A DNA stretch of 64,000 nucleotides, from IMG/VR virus record IMGVR_UViG_3300010334_000023, positions 152,499-216,498 of that record; one strand, written 5' to 3'. Each line of letters opens with the position of its first letter. Within the stretch, counting starts at the first letter, position 1. Below the pieces are notes generated by a model, which had not been told where the DNA came from, searched no databases, and worked only from the letters and a program-made list of their open reading frames with translations. Below, piece by piece: positions 1 to 8,854 of the stretch. The position numbers were made by a program, and so were the translations under genes. The DNA comes from a virus.

Positions 1-653
1 ATGCGGCAGACAGCAGCTGGAAGCTGGAGAACGAGTGGAAGTCCATATACATGACGCCCTATGAAGAGACTATCAAGCTGGACTGTGACATGCTGTTTTT
101 CACAGATCTCGGTAGGATCTGGGATCAGCTGAGCCAAAGAGATTTCGTGATATGTAACCAAGTGTTGAACTACAAGTCAGACGTAATAACCAGCGACGTC
201 TATCGCAAGGTATTCACAGACAACCAGCTACCAAATGTCTACACGGCATTCATGTATTTCAAGAAGACCACAGAGACACATGAGATATTTGACTTAGCTA
301 AGTTCGTTTTCAGGAACTGGGAAACCATGTTCCTGGAGACCATGAAACCAGAAAATCGGCCTAACTATGTCAGCACTGACGTGGTTTTTGCTCTGGTGCT
401 CAAGCTGTTGGACCTGGACCAACACTGCTATACAGCACGAGCAATACCTACCTTCACGCACATGAAGAGCCAACTGCAGGGATGGGGCACAGGTATCACA
501 GAAGACTGGACCAAGCACATGCCAGTGTTTTTCAATCCTAGATTGGAATGCAAGATAGGAAATCATCTGCAGTTCCATCCACTGCACTACCATATCAAGG
601 GATTCGTAACCGACGAGATATTGGAATATTATGAGCGAGCAGCAGGAAGATAA
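1..653 (+). CDS. Putative glycosyltransferase, 5' partial
   Basis: The reading frame is already open at base 3 and runs to TGA at 653, so the true start lies before the window and at least 216 residues are present. Near the visible N-terminus it reads IKLDCDMLFF, a hydrophobic strand ending in a DCD triad. This is the DXD metal and nucleotide-sugar site typical of GT-A glycosyltransferases. The middle is rich in aromatics and the C-terminus carries HFHPLHYH-like histidines. The ATG at 51 is internal to the conserved part and is unlikely to be the start. It leads the glycosyltransferase-like array that follows. The exact sugar and acceptor cannot be told from the sequence. Confidence 0.6.
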   Translation, partial: AADSSWKLENEWKSIYMTPYEETIKLDCDMLFFTDLGRIWDQLSQRDFVICNQVLNYKSDVITSDVYRKVFTDNQLPNVYTAFMYFKKTTETHEIFDLAKFVFRNWETMFLETMKPENRPNYVSTDVVFALVLKLLDLDQHCYTARAIPTFTHMKSQLQGWGTGITEDWTKHMPVFFNPRLECKIGNHLQFHPLHYHIKGFVTDEILEYYERAAGR

Positions 654-1188
654 ACAGGCCTGGGTTTGGTATGACAGGGTTACCCTGCAGCTGAAGCATG
701 TGAGCTTCAATCTGAATGGTCACCAAGGCAATGATCTGGAAAAGATGCCGATGCACTATGACAGCGCATTGGACATCGCCAACGGCAAGAGCAGGCTTTT
801 TGAATACGAGCTGGTTGATGCGCAGGGAGAGCTAACTGTGCGTTACAAGAGGCACAAGATTCCTTTCAAGAAGTTCTGGCAACTGGTTGATCTCAATATA
901 GAGAACAAGTTTGATGGATATTTCAACGACGCTGAATCTGCTCGCAGTCCAGTGCAGATATCAGATCTTTCTCCTGCTGGCTTTACCGTTGGTGTGCGTG
1001 ATATGGTACGCAACATAGTGTTCTATATCACCATGAAGAACGATCCAAACTATCTCATCAAAAAGATCGATCTCTATCCACTTGCCGAGGATGCTGCTAG
1101 CACCACTGGTATCTTCGTGCCAGTTGATCTTGATGAGCCGTATAGCATATATGTGAAGTATGACGAAGTGAGGTACGATGCTACATGA
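631..1188 (+). CDS. Hypothetical protein in glycosyltransferase array
   Basis: This encodes 185 residues and starts inside the last 23 bases of the upstream transferase gene, so the two are probably translationally coupled. I recognise no catalytic motif, signal peptide or membrane segment. The protein is acidic with alternating short hydrophobic strands, for example FTVGVRDMVRNIVFYITM near residues 113-130, which suggests a beta-rich fold. It lies between two glycosyltransferase-like genes in one transcription unit, so a role in glycan building or binding is possible. That is inference from position only. Confidence 0.6.
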   Translation: MSEQQEDKQAWVWYDRVTLQLKHVSFNLNGHQGNDLEKMPMHYDSALDIANGKSRLFEYELVDAQGELTVRYKRHKIPFKKFWQLVDLNIENKFDGYFNDAESARSPVQISDLSPAGFTVGVRDMVRNIVFYITMKNDPNYLIKKIDLYPLAEDAASTTGIFVPVDLDEPYSIYVKYDEVRYDAT

Positions 1189-1189
1189 G

Positions 1190-2083
1190 ATGAACGAATT
1201 CGACTTTGTGTTCCTAAGCTATGATGAACCCAATGCCGAGATTCTCTATGCTGAGTTGGTGAACAAGGTACCGTGGGCCAAGCGAGTTCATGGTGTGCGC
1301 GGTTTTGACTCAGCACACAGGGCCTGTGCTGACATAGCTGATACTGATTTCTTCGTGACTGTGGACGGCGATAATCGCGTGCATGACAGCTTCCTCAACA
1401 CCAAGATAGAGATAAACAATGGGCAAGAAGACCATGCATGGACATGGGCAGGTCGCAATCACGTTAATGGTTTGGTCTATGGCAATGGTGGACTGAAGCT
1501 GTGGAGCAAACAGTTTGTGCGCAGCATGAACAGCCACGAGAACAGCAACAGTGATGCTGGCAAGGTTGACTTCTGTTGGAACATGAGATACCACGAAGTG
1601 TTTGGCACACACAGCACCAGCATGATCAATGCCAGCCCCTATCAGGCCTGGCGAGCTGGTTATCGCGAAGGCGTGAAGATGAGCCTAGAGACTGGACGCA
1701 AGGTTCCATATCAGGATTTTAGCAGGAAGATCTGGATCTATAATCTCCACAAGCTGCTGATCTGGTGCAGTGTTGGAGCTGACGTGGAGAACGGCATATG
1801 GAGCATGCTGGGTGCTAGGCAGGGCGCACACGACTGCAATCTCACAGATGACGATCACACCAAGATCAGTGACTATGGTTGGTTTGAAGAGAAATGGCAC
1901 AGCACCAAGGACTGTGATCCGCAAGCACAGTGCCTCATGCTAGGGCAGCTGCTGAGGCAGAAACTTGGCATAGAGATAGCTGACTTAGATGCTGATCAAA
2001 GCAGATTCCACAAGCGCATATACATAAATCCACCCAGGCCCATGGTCAGCTATGAGCAGATCAAACATCTATCGGCAGTCTGA
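1190..2083 (+). CDS. GT-A-like glycosyltransferase paralogue 1
   Basis: This is a 297-residue member of a family repeated four times in this region. The conserved order is FDFVFLSYDEPNAE at the N-terminus, then a WAKRVHG.RGFDSAH block, then TVDGDN as the probable DXD nucleotide-sugar site. After these come RNHVNGLVYGNGGLKLW and a later PYQAWRAGYREGVKM block. I chose the ATG at 1190 because it follows the previous stop as TGA-G-ATG, the same junction seen before the third paralogue. An in-frame ATG at 1178 would add four residues. Phage relatives are usually called glycosyltransferase or hypothetical. The function is inferred from the DXD motif and context. Confidence 0.65.
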   Translation: MNEFDFVFLSYDEPNAEILYAELVNKVPWAKRVHGVRGFDSAHRACADIADTDFFVTVDGDNRVHDSFLNTKIEINNGQEDHAWTWAGRNHVNGLVYGNGGLKLWSKQFVRSMNSHENSNSDAGKVDFCWNMRYHEVFGTHSTSMINASPYQAWRAGYREGVKMSLETGRKVPYQDFSRKIWIYNLHKLLIWCSVGADVENGIWSMLGARQGAHDCNLTDDDHTKISDYGWFEEKWHSTKDCDPQAQCLMLGQLLRQKLGIEIADLDADQSRFHKRIYINPPRPMVSYEQIKHLSAV

Positions 2084-3930
2084 TGTTTGACATCTTTTTC
2101 GTGAGCCGACATCCCAGCGATCGTTCACTTCACTCTGAGTTCTGCAGGCGTTTTCCGGCTGCTATGCTGCTGCGAGGTCAGGACAACGTCTGTGATGTGA
2201 TCAACTCTGCGAGGACTCGCAGCCTAACCAGCATGTATTGGTTGGTAACTGATGATGCGATTCTGCCAGATGAAATGGATCTAACTTGGAAACCAGAAAC
2301 CTGGGACAGCCACTATCCGCACCATTGGCCAACAGCAGACCAACTTGACGAGTCTGGTAAAGAATTCTCTGGGGCCTATCTCATGCCAAGGTCTTATAGA
2401 CCAACCGCTGAAGAGCTATCATCTGGCATACTGCGCGAAGTCAAACATATGACAGGTCATCTGACAGTCAGACCCTATGACATTGTCTTAGCCAGCCGGC
2501 ATAGCAAGAACTATCAGGCATTTGAGGATTTTGCTCTGCGATATCCCAAAGCCAACTATCTGCCAGACCAGACCAGCATTGAATCAGCAGTGGCTGAAAG
2601 CAAGGAGATCTGCCGTACACGCATGTATTGGTTGATCACCGATGATGTGTTCCTACCTGATGAGCTTGATCTCAGCTGGAGACCTCCGGTCTGGGATCGG
2701 ATCTATACACATGTTTGGCCAACGCAGCCTACTTCGGATCCGCAATCATGCGGGTCGTCTGGTGTTTACCTCATTCCATGCAGCGTTGAACGAGATTTCC
2801 TCGATCAGTGCAAGCATGTACCAGCTCCGAGCTGTTCAGTGATACCCTATGATCGCATCATGAGCCTCAGCACCACATCTGATCCCTGTGACAAGGTAGT
2901 GCATAACAACGATCTTTTTGATGCATGCGTACAAGCCAAGGAGCTAGCTGTCACGGAGATGCATTGGCTGGCGCTGGGAGACATAAACATATTGCCAGAT
3001 TTTGATCTCAGCTGGAGACCAGCAGAATGGGACCGTGACTATGTTCACATATGGCCAACCATAGGTCTGGACGGTCAGATAACCTATGAACAGGAAGGTA
3101 TCTATCTCATACCAGGTGATCACACGCCTCGAGCTTCTAGGTCTGGAAGCTATCTAGGTCGCAGCAAGACCATGGATCAGCCTGCTGCTATACAGCTGCC
3201 ATTTGACATATTCTTCATCAGCTACGACGAAAGCTATGCTGAAGAAAACTGGCAGGATCTGGTTGAGCGATATCCTAGGGCCAAGAGGGTCCATGGAATC
3301 AAGGGTATACACAACGCACATCGATGCTGCGCCGGTCAGTCGCGTACCAGCATGTTCTATACCGTTGATGCAGACACGGTGTGCAGTTCCGGCTGGGATT
3401 TCAGCTATCGTCCTCCAAGGCACGACAGGGATTATCTACATGTTTGGTACAGTGAGAATCCCGTGAATGGTCTCTGCTATGGCTGGGGCAGCATCAAGCT
3501 GTGGCCCAAGATGGCAGTGCTGGAGTTTGATCAAAACTGGTTGGATTTCACTACTACAGTGGGCAACATCAAGGTAATACCAGAGACCGTAGCCGAGACC
3601 AGATATAACAGGGATCAGCTCACTACTTGGCGCAGCGCCTTCCGTGAGAGCGTGAAGCTATGCCAGAACGTGGCCATGGGTGAAACTGGAGAAAGCCTGG
3701 ATAGGCTGCTGGTATGGCTGAACGCTGACAGTGCCGCAGACTGGTCTGATGACAGCAGGCAGGGTGCTGCCGATGGCCTGAGATTCTATCAGGAGTCGCA
3801 GGACTCGTCTGACACACCTCTGACACTGATCAATGATTTTGATTGGCTCGCAGATAGATTCAATAATCGCATTAGAGACCTGGACGACTTTGATCGAGAT
3901 GATCTGCTGGACCTGCTGGGAACGGATTGA
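2083..3930 (+). CDS. Multidomain GT-like protein, three short repeats plus one full domain
   Basis: This 615-residue protein contains one family fold repeated. Three shortened copies lie at about residues 1-125, 132-245 and 256-350. Each has YDIVLASRH-like, MYWLITDD, LPDELDLSWRP..WDR and H.WPT blocks. A full-length copy from residue 374 to the end carries FDIFFISYDES, AKRVHGIKGIHNAH, TVDAD (428-431) and NPVNGLCYGWGSIKLWP. The short copies have TDD or LGD where the full copy has DXD, and lack the HG.KG..AH block. They may therefore be non-catalytic binding modules, with only the C-terminal copy active. It begins at a TGATG overlap with the gene before it. Confidence 0.65.
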   Translation: MFDIFFVSRHPSDRSLHSEFCRRFPAAMLLRGQDNVCDVINSARTRSLTSMYWLVTDDAILPDEMDLTWKPETWDSHYPHHWPTADQLDESGKEFSGAYLMPRSYRPTAEELSSGILREVKHMTGHLTVRPYDIVLASRHSKNYQAFEDFALRYPKANYLPDQTSIESAVAESKEICRTRMYWLITDDVFLPDELDLSWRPPVWDRIYTHVWPTQPTSDPQSCGSSGVYLIPCSVERDFLDQCKHVPAPSCSVIPYDRIMSLSTTSDPCDKVVHNNDLFDACVQAKELAVTEMHWLALGDINILPDFDLSWRPAEWDRDYVHIWPTIGLDGQITYEQEGIYLIPGDHTPRASRSGSYLGRSKTMDQPAAIQLPFDIFFISYDESYAEENWQDLVERYPRAKRVHGIKGIHNAHRCCAGQSRTSMFYTVDADTVCSSGWDFSYRPPRHDRDYLHVWYSENPVNGLCYGWGSIKLWPKMAVLEFDQNWLDFTTTVGNIKVIPETVAETRYNRDQLTTWRSAFRESVKLCQNVAMGETGESLDRLLVWLNADSAADWSDDSRQGAADGLRFYQESQDSSDTPLTLINDFDWLADRFNNRIRDLDDFDRDDLLDLLGTD

Positions 3931-3931
3931 G

Positions 3932-4621
3932 ATGTATGACATAGTTTTTATCAGCTACGAAGAATCAAATGCTGCTGCTAATTGGCAGCTGCTCAAGGAC
4001 AGATTTCCTGCTGCCAAGAGGTTGCATGGCATCACAGGGCTTCATCAAGCACACATCACGGCTGCTAACATGGCCCAGACTGACATGTTTTATGTGGTAG
4101 ATGGTGATGCTGTGATTGAACCCGACTTTGTTTTTGACCACGTGGTTCCGGAACATCAACTGGATCATGTGCATGTGTTCCGTGCTAGGAATCCAATCAA
4201 TGACCTAGTCTACGGCTACGGTGCTGTAAAGCTACTGCCAGTGGCCGAGGTCAAGCGATTGGTGGAGAGAGACTTCAAACCGGACATGACCAGCAGCATC
4301 AATCGCAAGTACAAGATCATACATCAGCTATCAAATGTCACAGCGTTTAACACTGATCCCTACAACACTTGGCGCAGCGCTTTCAGAGAATGTGCCAAGC
4401 TGGCCAGCGGCGTCATAGATGGGCAGGTTAACATCGAGACAGAGCAGAGACTAGAGATTTGGTGCACCAAAGGCAGTGGCAGGGACTATGGCTATTGGTG
4501 TCTGCTTGGTGCGCAGGCCGGCAGGCAGTTTGGCCTGGACAGCCGAGGCACTGATCAGCTGATGAAGATCAACGATTGGACATGGCTTCGCCAGAGATAC
4601 GAGGAGAGCGGACTGAAATGA
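3932..4621 (+). CDS. GT-A-like glycosyltransferase paralogue 3
   Basis: This encodes 229 residues starting MYDIVFISYEESNAAANWQ. The start is placed at 3932, one base after the preceding stop, because translation from upstream ATGs would run inside the previous gene and the family block begins here. Conserved parts are AKRLHGITGLHQAH, FYVVDGDA (the DXD-like site), NPINDLVYGYGAVKLLP and an NTWRSAFRECAKL block. It is the shortest complete copy of the family and probably has the minimal fold. The stop overlaps the start of the next paralogue as ATGA. The substrate is unknown. Confidence 0.65.
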   Translation: MYDIVFISYEESNAAANWQLLKDRFPAAKRLHGITGLHQAHITAANMAQTDMFYVVDGDAVIEPDFVFDHVVPEHQLDHVHVFRARNPINDLVYGYGAVKLLPVAEVKRLVERDFKPDMTSSINRKYKIIHQLSNVTAFNTDPYNTWRSAFRECAKLASGVIDGQVNIETEQRLEIWCTKGSGRDYGYWCLLGAQAGRQFGLDSRGTDQLMKINDWTWLRQRYEESGLK

Positions 4622-5487
4622 GCGAGTATTGGCCCAGAGATATAGATGCTTTCTACATCAGCTATGACGAACCAAACTGCGAAGACAACTGGGCCAGGGT
4701 GCTGGACATGCTACCTCAAGCCAAGCGCACGCACGGAGTCAAGGGATTTGATGCTGCACACAAGGCCTGTGCCGAGGCCAGCCAGACAGAGAGATTCCTC
4801 ACCATTGATGGTGATAACTGGCTGTTGGCTGACGGATTAGACACAAAGCTAGACGACACTGGAATGGAAGACGTGGTCTTCAGCTTCAAGAGCAGGAATG
4901 CGGTCAATGGTCTTGAATATGGTAACGGAGGTCTAAAATGCTGGCGCAGAGATGTGTTGCTGGCTAGCAACACACATGAGAGCAGCGACAACACAGACTT
5001 CTGCTGGGATCTGCGCTACTATCAAGTTGATGTGTTGAGCAGCATTGGCGTTAACAACGCCACGCCTTACCAGGCTTGGCGAGCCGGTTATCGCGAAGGC
5101 GTGAAGATGAGCTATGTGAATGGCAAACCCATGTCTGATCCAATCGCCGATCGCAAGCTGATAGCTCACAGTAACCATAGCAAGCTGCAGATATGGATGA
5201 CCTTGGGCAGGGACGTGACCAACGGAGCATGGGCCATGCTGGGAGCAAGGCAAGGCTTCTGCGATCTCTATAGCGGTACCATAGGCAACACTGTGATCAA
5301 TGACTATGATTGGTTCGCAGAGAAATGGAAGAAGATCCAACACCTCAACACAGATGCTGCGCTATCTCAGCATGCTCGCAGACTTCGAGACGAGTTTGAT
5401 TTTTTCGTTCCGGAACTTGATCAACTGACCAGCCAGTGGTTCAAGAAAACCTATGTGCATCCGCAGCGACGAGGTCTGATGCTATGA
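4618..5487 (+). CDS. GT-A-like glycosyltransferase paralogue 4
   Basis: This encodes 289 residues starting MSEYWPRDIDAFYISYDEPN. It is most similar to the first paralogue, sharing AKRTHGVKGFDAAHKACAEA, TIDGDN, RNAVNGLEYGNGGLKCW, TDFCWDLRYY and PYQAWRAGYREGVKMSY. The two also share a C-terminal extension with NGAWAMLGARQG and NDYDWFAEKW. This suggests that copies 1 and 4 arose from one duplication, with copies 2 and 3 between them. The ATGA overlaps at both ends show it is an integral cistron of the array. Confidence 0.65.
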   Translation: MSEYWPRDIDAFYISYDEPNCEDNWARVLDMLPQAKRTHGVKGFDAAHKACAEASQTERFLTIDGDNWLLADGLDTKLDDTGMEDVVFSFKSRNAVNGLEYGNGGLKCWRRDVLLASNTHESSDNTDFCWDLRYYQVDVLSSIGVNNATPYQAWRAGYREGVKMSYVNGKPMSDPIADRKLIAHSNHSKLQIWMTLGRDVTNGAWAMLGARQGFCDLYSGTIGNTVINDYDWFAEKWKKIQHLNTDAALSQHARRLRDEFDFFVPELDQLTSQWFKKTYVHPQRRGLML

Positions 5488-6245
5488 TCAAGTCTCCTCC
5501 TAGGAGATTGATACGATCGCTGCTGGGACACCTAGACCAGGAGGGTCTGTCTCTGCCTCTGTTGCGGTTCATGCTAGGCAACTTTGACAGCTATGATGAT
5601 CACTTGGTCATGCTCAAGCAGGTCATGGCAGTGTCGCAGCTGGATACTGAGCTGGTTGGCAAAGATGCATGGAGCGAAGGTCAGCTGCTGAGCAAGCATT
5701 GGCTGTGCGAACAGCTATCAAACCTGGACAAGAACCTCGGAGAGATATGGATAGCCTGTGGATGGATAGGATCTCTGGCTTTGATGATCGACTGTTATAG
5801 ACCACATCTGCGTTTCAAGAGCCTGCGCAGCTTTGATATTGACAGTCGCTGCGCTGATCTAGCTGACGCGCTTAACAAGCGCATGCTGCTGGATGATTGG
5901 CGTTTCAAGGCCAGCACTGCTGACGTGAACGATCTCACCTACGATGACCACCTGTGGCTCACCAGCAGGTCACAGAATAGGACTGAGCGCATGGTTGGAA
6001 CCGCAGACACCGTGATCAATACCAGCTGTGAACATCTAGCTGATTTTGACTTTTGGTTTGGTCGCATACCAACCGGAAAGCTCGTGGTGCTTCAATGTAG
6101 CAATCACGACAGCTATGCCGGACATGTCAATCACATGGACAGCATGACTGAGCTGGCCATGAGAGCTCGATGCCGCCGCATCATGTACAAGGGCACGCTG
6201 GACTGCGGGCCCTACCAGCGCCACATGTTGATAGGAGTGAAATGA
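5484..6245 (+). CDS. Putative SAM-dependent methyltransferase-like protein
   Basis: This encodes 253 residues. The central part reads EIWIACGWIGSLALM followed about 20 residues later by LRSFDIDSRCADLAD. That is the layout of class I methyltransferase motif I (glycine-rich loop) and the acidic end of beta-2. Later TVINTSCEHL and GKLVVLQCSN blocks could be beta-4 and beta-5. The whole protein matches the C-terminal half of the next gene, so the pair are paralogues. The glycine loop is not canonical, so SAM binding is inferred. Its place among transferases suggests modification of a sugar or of another small molecule. Confidence 0.5.
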   Translation: MIKSPPRRLIRSLLGHLDQEGLSLPLLRFMLGNFDSYDDHLVMLKQVMAVSQLDTELVGKDAWSEGQLLSKHWLCEQLSNLDKNLGEIWIACGWIGSLALMIDCYRPHLRFKSLRSFDIDSRCADLADALNKRMLLDDWRFKASTADVNDLTYDDHLWLTSRSQNRTERMVGTADTVINTSCEHLADFDFWFGRIPTGKLVVLQCSNHDSYAGHVNHMDSMTELAMRARCRRIMYKGTLDCGPYQRHMLIGVK

Positions 6246-7522
6246 ACATGCGATTGAACGACAAGGAACTGCTGGTCAAGATCAAGAACGATAACCGTTT
6301 GCTTGAATTTAGGCATCTACTGACAGCTGAGGACCGAGCAACATTTGCAGACGTGTACAAGTGGTCGCCTGCTCTCATCGGCATATTAGCCAGTGACCAT
6401 AGCTTCTTCGCACTGCTCAACAGGTTAAATCCAAACGATCGCAAAGCGATTGGGTTAGTCTGCGTTTGGTCTCCAGAGTTGATAGGAATATTGGCCAGCG
6501 ACCAGAGCGGAATCTTTGCGCTGCTGAAAAGGTTAGATCAGACCGATCGCAAAGCGGTTGGGTCAGTCTGTGCTTGGTCTCCGGAGTTGATAGGAATATT
6601 AGCCAGCGATTACAGCATCTTTGTGCTGCTTAACAAGCTAGATCAGACCGATCGCAGAGCTCTAGCGTCAGTCTGTGATTGGTCTTCCGCACTAATTGGT
6701 ATCATGACCAAGAACGAACATGCACCGCTATCTTGGTTGAATAAGCTCAGCCGAAGCGAACTTGATGGTTGCCGAGATGTCTGGAACTGGCCCATTTATA
6801 TTCTAGACAGGCTCTATGTTGAACCTCAGCACATCTTGCCCTTCTATTACATGTGGGACCTAGTTGCTGATCATGCCGAGTTCATCAAGAACTATTTCCA
6901 AATAAACGATAACCAACTATATGACAAAAACCACATGATAGATGCTTGGTCGCGAGGACAGGTCAACAGCAAGGCTTGGCTATGCGCCACGGCTGCTATA
7001 CTTGGCATCAAACTTGGCAAAACCTGGGTACTCTGCGGATGGCTAGGAACGTTGAGCTATTTTATGTTGGTACGTAGGCAACAGCTGGGAATCACACACA
7101 TACGTAGCTTTGACATAAACCCCGATTGCTGCCAACTAGCTGATATACTAAACAAGAATTTTGTCAAGGATGGGTGGAAGTTCAAAGCCACAACACTTGA
7201 TGTCAACAGTCTGTCATATGACAATTTTTGTTATCAGACAGTGAAGCACGACGGTACCTTGATAAATGCTCTCGGATCAGCTGATACCATCATTAACACC
7301 AGCTGCGATCACATGGGAGAAGATAAGACCTGGTGGGATCGCATACCAAATGGTAAGTTGGTAATACTACAGAACAATGATTGGCATGAGAATGACCAAC
7401 ACAACAATAGCGTGAAGGATTTAAGTGAGTTCAAGAGACATTATCCAATGAGCGAATTGCTTTATGAAGGGGAACTAGACTGTATATTGTATACGAGATT
7501 CATGCTCATAGGACGCAAATGA
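6242..7522 (+). CDS. Methyltransferase-like protein with N-terminal tandem repeats
   Basis: This encodes 426 residues starting at the ATGA overlap with the gene before. Residues 31-171 hold four tandem repeats of 35-36 residues with consensus DRKA.G.VC.WSPELIGILASD followed by an FALLNKLD helix. The repeats look helical, like small binding repeats. Residues from about 205 to the end match the preceding gene, including KTWVLCGWLGTLSY, HIRSFDINPDCCQLAD and DTIINTSCDH. This looks like the same methyltransferase-like domain fused to a repeat adaptor. The repeats are close to each other in DNA too, which suggests recent expansion. The biochemical role is unknown. Confidence 0.55.
   Translation: MNMRLNDKELLVKIKNDNRLLEFRHLLTAEDRATFADVYKWSPALIGILASDHSFFALLNRLNPNDRKAIGLVCVWSPELIGILASDQSGIFALLKRLDQTDRKAVGSVCAWSPELIGILASDYSIFVLLNKLDQTDRRALASVCDWSSALIGIMTKNEHAPLSWLNKLSRSELDGCRDVWNWPIYILDRLYVEPQHILPFYYMWDLVADHAEFIKNYFQINDNQLYDKNHMIDAWSRGQVNSKAWLCATAAILGIKLGKTWVLCGWLGTLSYFMLVRRQQLGITHIRSFDINPDCCQLADILNKNFVKDGWKFKATTLDVNSLSYDNFCYQTVKHDGTLINALGSADTIINTSCDHMGEDKTWWDRIPNGKLVILQNNDWHENDQHNNSVKDLSEFKRHYPMSELLYEGELDCILYTRFMLIGRK
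6330..6755 (+). repeat. Four tandem ~107-bp coding repeats
   Basis: The DNA for residues 31-171 of the repeat-methyltransferase gene is four in-frame copies of about 107 bases. Copies 2 and 3 share long near-identical stretches around the WSPELIGILASD codons (about 6466-6490 and 6574-6604). Repeat number could vary by slippage or recombination. Confidence 0.6.
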
Positions 7523-7764
7523 TCACAGACCTAACTCTGCTATCAACAAGACAGCTGCAGACCGAAGCAGCTCGTGCCCTGTCAGCTGGTGATGGTTTTG
7601 GGAATCATGACTTGGTGAGATTCAACAAGGCAGCACATCATGACAGCCATGCTTGGTATCGCGCGGTGATAGAATGGTACGTGAGCGTTCACGGTGATCT
7701 GCCCAGCAGGGTTGGTCCAGGCATGACAGTGAAGCTGCTGGTGGAGGATGAACATGATCTATGA
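7519..7764 (+). CDS. Small hypothetical protein
   Basis: This encodes 81 residues and starts at an ATGA overlap with the upstream gene. It has an N-terminal helix-like segment (LLSTRQLQTEAARAL), a His-rich middle (AAHHDSHAWYRAVIEWYVSVHG) and an acidic end. I recognise no known motif. The gene overlaps the following radical SAM gene by 11 bases, and its tail contains that gene's Shine-Dalgarno sequence. It may therefore be an accessory subunit or a translational lead-in for the radical SAM protein. Confidence 0.55.
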   Translation: MITDLTLLSTRQLQTEAARALSAGDGFGNHDLVRFNKAAHHDSHAWYRAVIEWYVSVHGDLPSRVGPGMTVKLLVEDEHDL

Positions 7765-8854
7765 TTACTCTGAGATTACTAGCGTGCACCTCGAACTTAC
7801 CAGCAAGTGCAATGCCAGCTGTCCCATGTGCGCACGCAACAAGTTTGGCGGGCCAGAGAATGAGTTCCTGCCTCAAGCAGAACTGAGCCTGACTGATATA
7901 CAGCGCATCATGCCCGAGGCATTCGTGAGGCAGCTGAGCAGGCTCTACATGTGCGGCAACTATGGAGATCCCATCGTGGCCAATGACATGCTGGAAGTCT
8001 ATCAGTGGCTGCGCAAGGTCAATCCCAGCATCAAGCTGGGACTGCACACCAATGGTGGTGCCAGGACTCCCACATGGTGGAGCAATCTGGGCATTGTGCT
8101 CAGTGCCAAGGGCGATTACGTGAAGTTTGGCATAGATGGCTTGGAGGATACCAACCACATCTATAGGCGCGGTACCAACTGGTCCAAGATCATGGACAAT
8201 GCCAAGGCCTTCATAGCTGCAGGCGGTATTGCCCAGTGGGAATACATCGTGTTCAAGCACAACGAACATCAGGTGGATGAAGCCCGTGCGCTGAGCGAGC
8301 AGCTGGGCTTCGCACAGTTCCGCACCAAGAAGACAGGTCGCTTCTTCAGCAACACTAGGTTACAAGGCAAGGACAGCCAAGAGGTATGGAACCGCAATGG
8401 CATGGTGGAGTATCTCTTGGAGAAACCAACCAACGAGCTCTATCACAATGACAGCTTGATCAAGGAACAGAGCCTGGTGGACCGCTTTGGCAGCATGCAG
8501 GCCTACGTGGATCAAACCTGCGTGAAGTGCAAGGTTGGCGAGGAAAAGAGCCTGTACATCTCAGCAGAAGGTCTGGCATTTCCTTGCTGTTGGACGGCTA
8601 ACCAGCTGTATGTTTGGTATTGGCCCCACAAGCAGAGCGAGATGTGGACGCTGCTGGATCATGACACTCACAACGTGAACGCCCTGGAAAACACACTAGA
8701 ATCTATAATAAATGGTCCATATTTCAATAAGATAGCTGATAGCTGGTCAAAACCCAGCATCAGTGATGGCAAGCTGAGAGTATGTGCCAAAACCTGCGGA
8801 ACTGGGTTCGATCAGTTCGCTAGCCAATTCACGGAAGCTGTAAATAGATCATGA
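7754..8854 (+). CDS. Radical SAM protein with C-terminal SPASM-like cysteines
   Basis: This encodes 366 residues. Cysteines 19, 23 and 26 (CNASCPMC) form the CX3CX2C site that binds the radical SAM [4Fe-4S] cluster. A later group (TCVKCKVGEE, FPCCW, and CAKTCG near the C-terminus) resembles the auxiliary-cluster cysteines of SPASM or twitch domains. Such enzymes use SAM to make a 5'-deoxyadenosyl radical. I chose the ATG at 7754 because GGAGG lies six bases before it; the ATG at 7748 overlaps that site. It is coupled to a second radical SAM gene. Both follow glycosyltransferases, so sugar or peptide modification is likely, but the substrate is unknown. Confidence 0.8.
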   Translation: MIYDYSEITSVHLELTSKCNASCPMCARNKFGGPENEFLPQAELSLTDIQRIMPEAFVRQLSRLYMCGNYGDPIVANDMLEVYQWLRKVNPSIKLGLHTNGGARTPTWWSNLGIVLSAKGDYVKFGIDGLEDTNHIYRRGTNWSKIMDNAKAFIAAGGIAQWEYIVFKHNEHQVDEARALSEQLGFAQFRTKKTGRFFSNTRLQGKDSQEVWNRNGMVEYLLEKPTNELYHNDSLIKEQSLVDRFGSMQAYVDQTCVKCKVGEEKSLYISAEGLAFPCCWTANQLYVWYWPHKQSEMWTLLDHDTHNVNALENTLESIINGPYFNKIADSWSKPSISDGKLRVCAKTCGTGFDQFASQFTEAVNRS

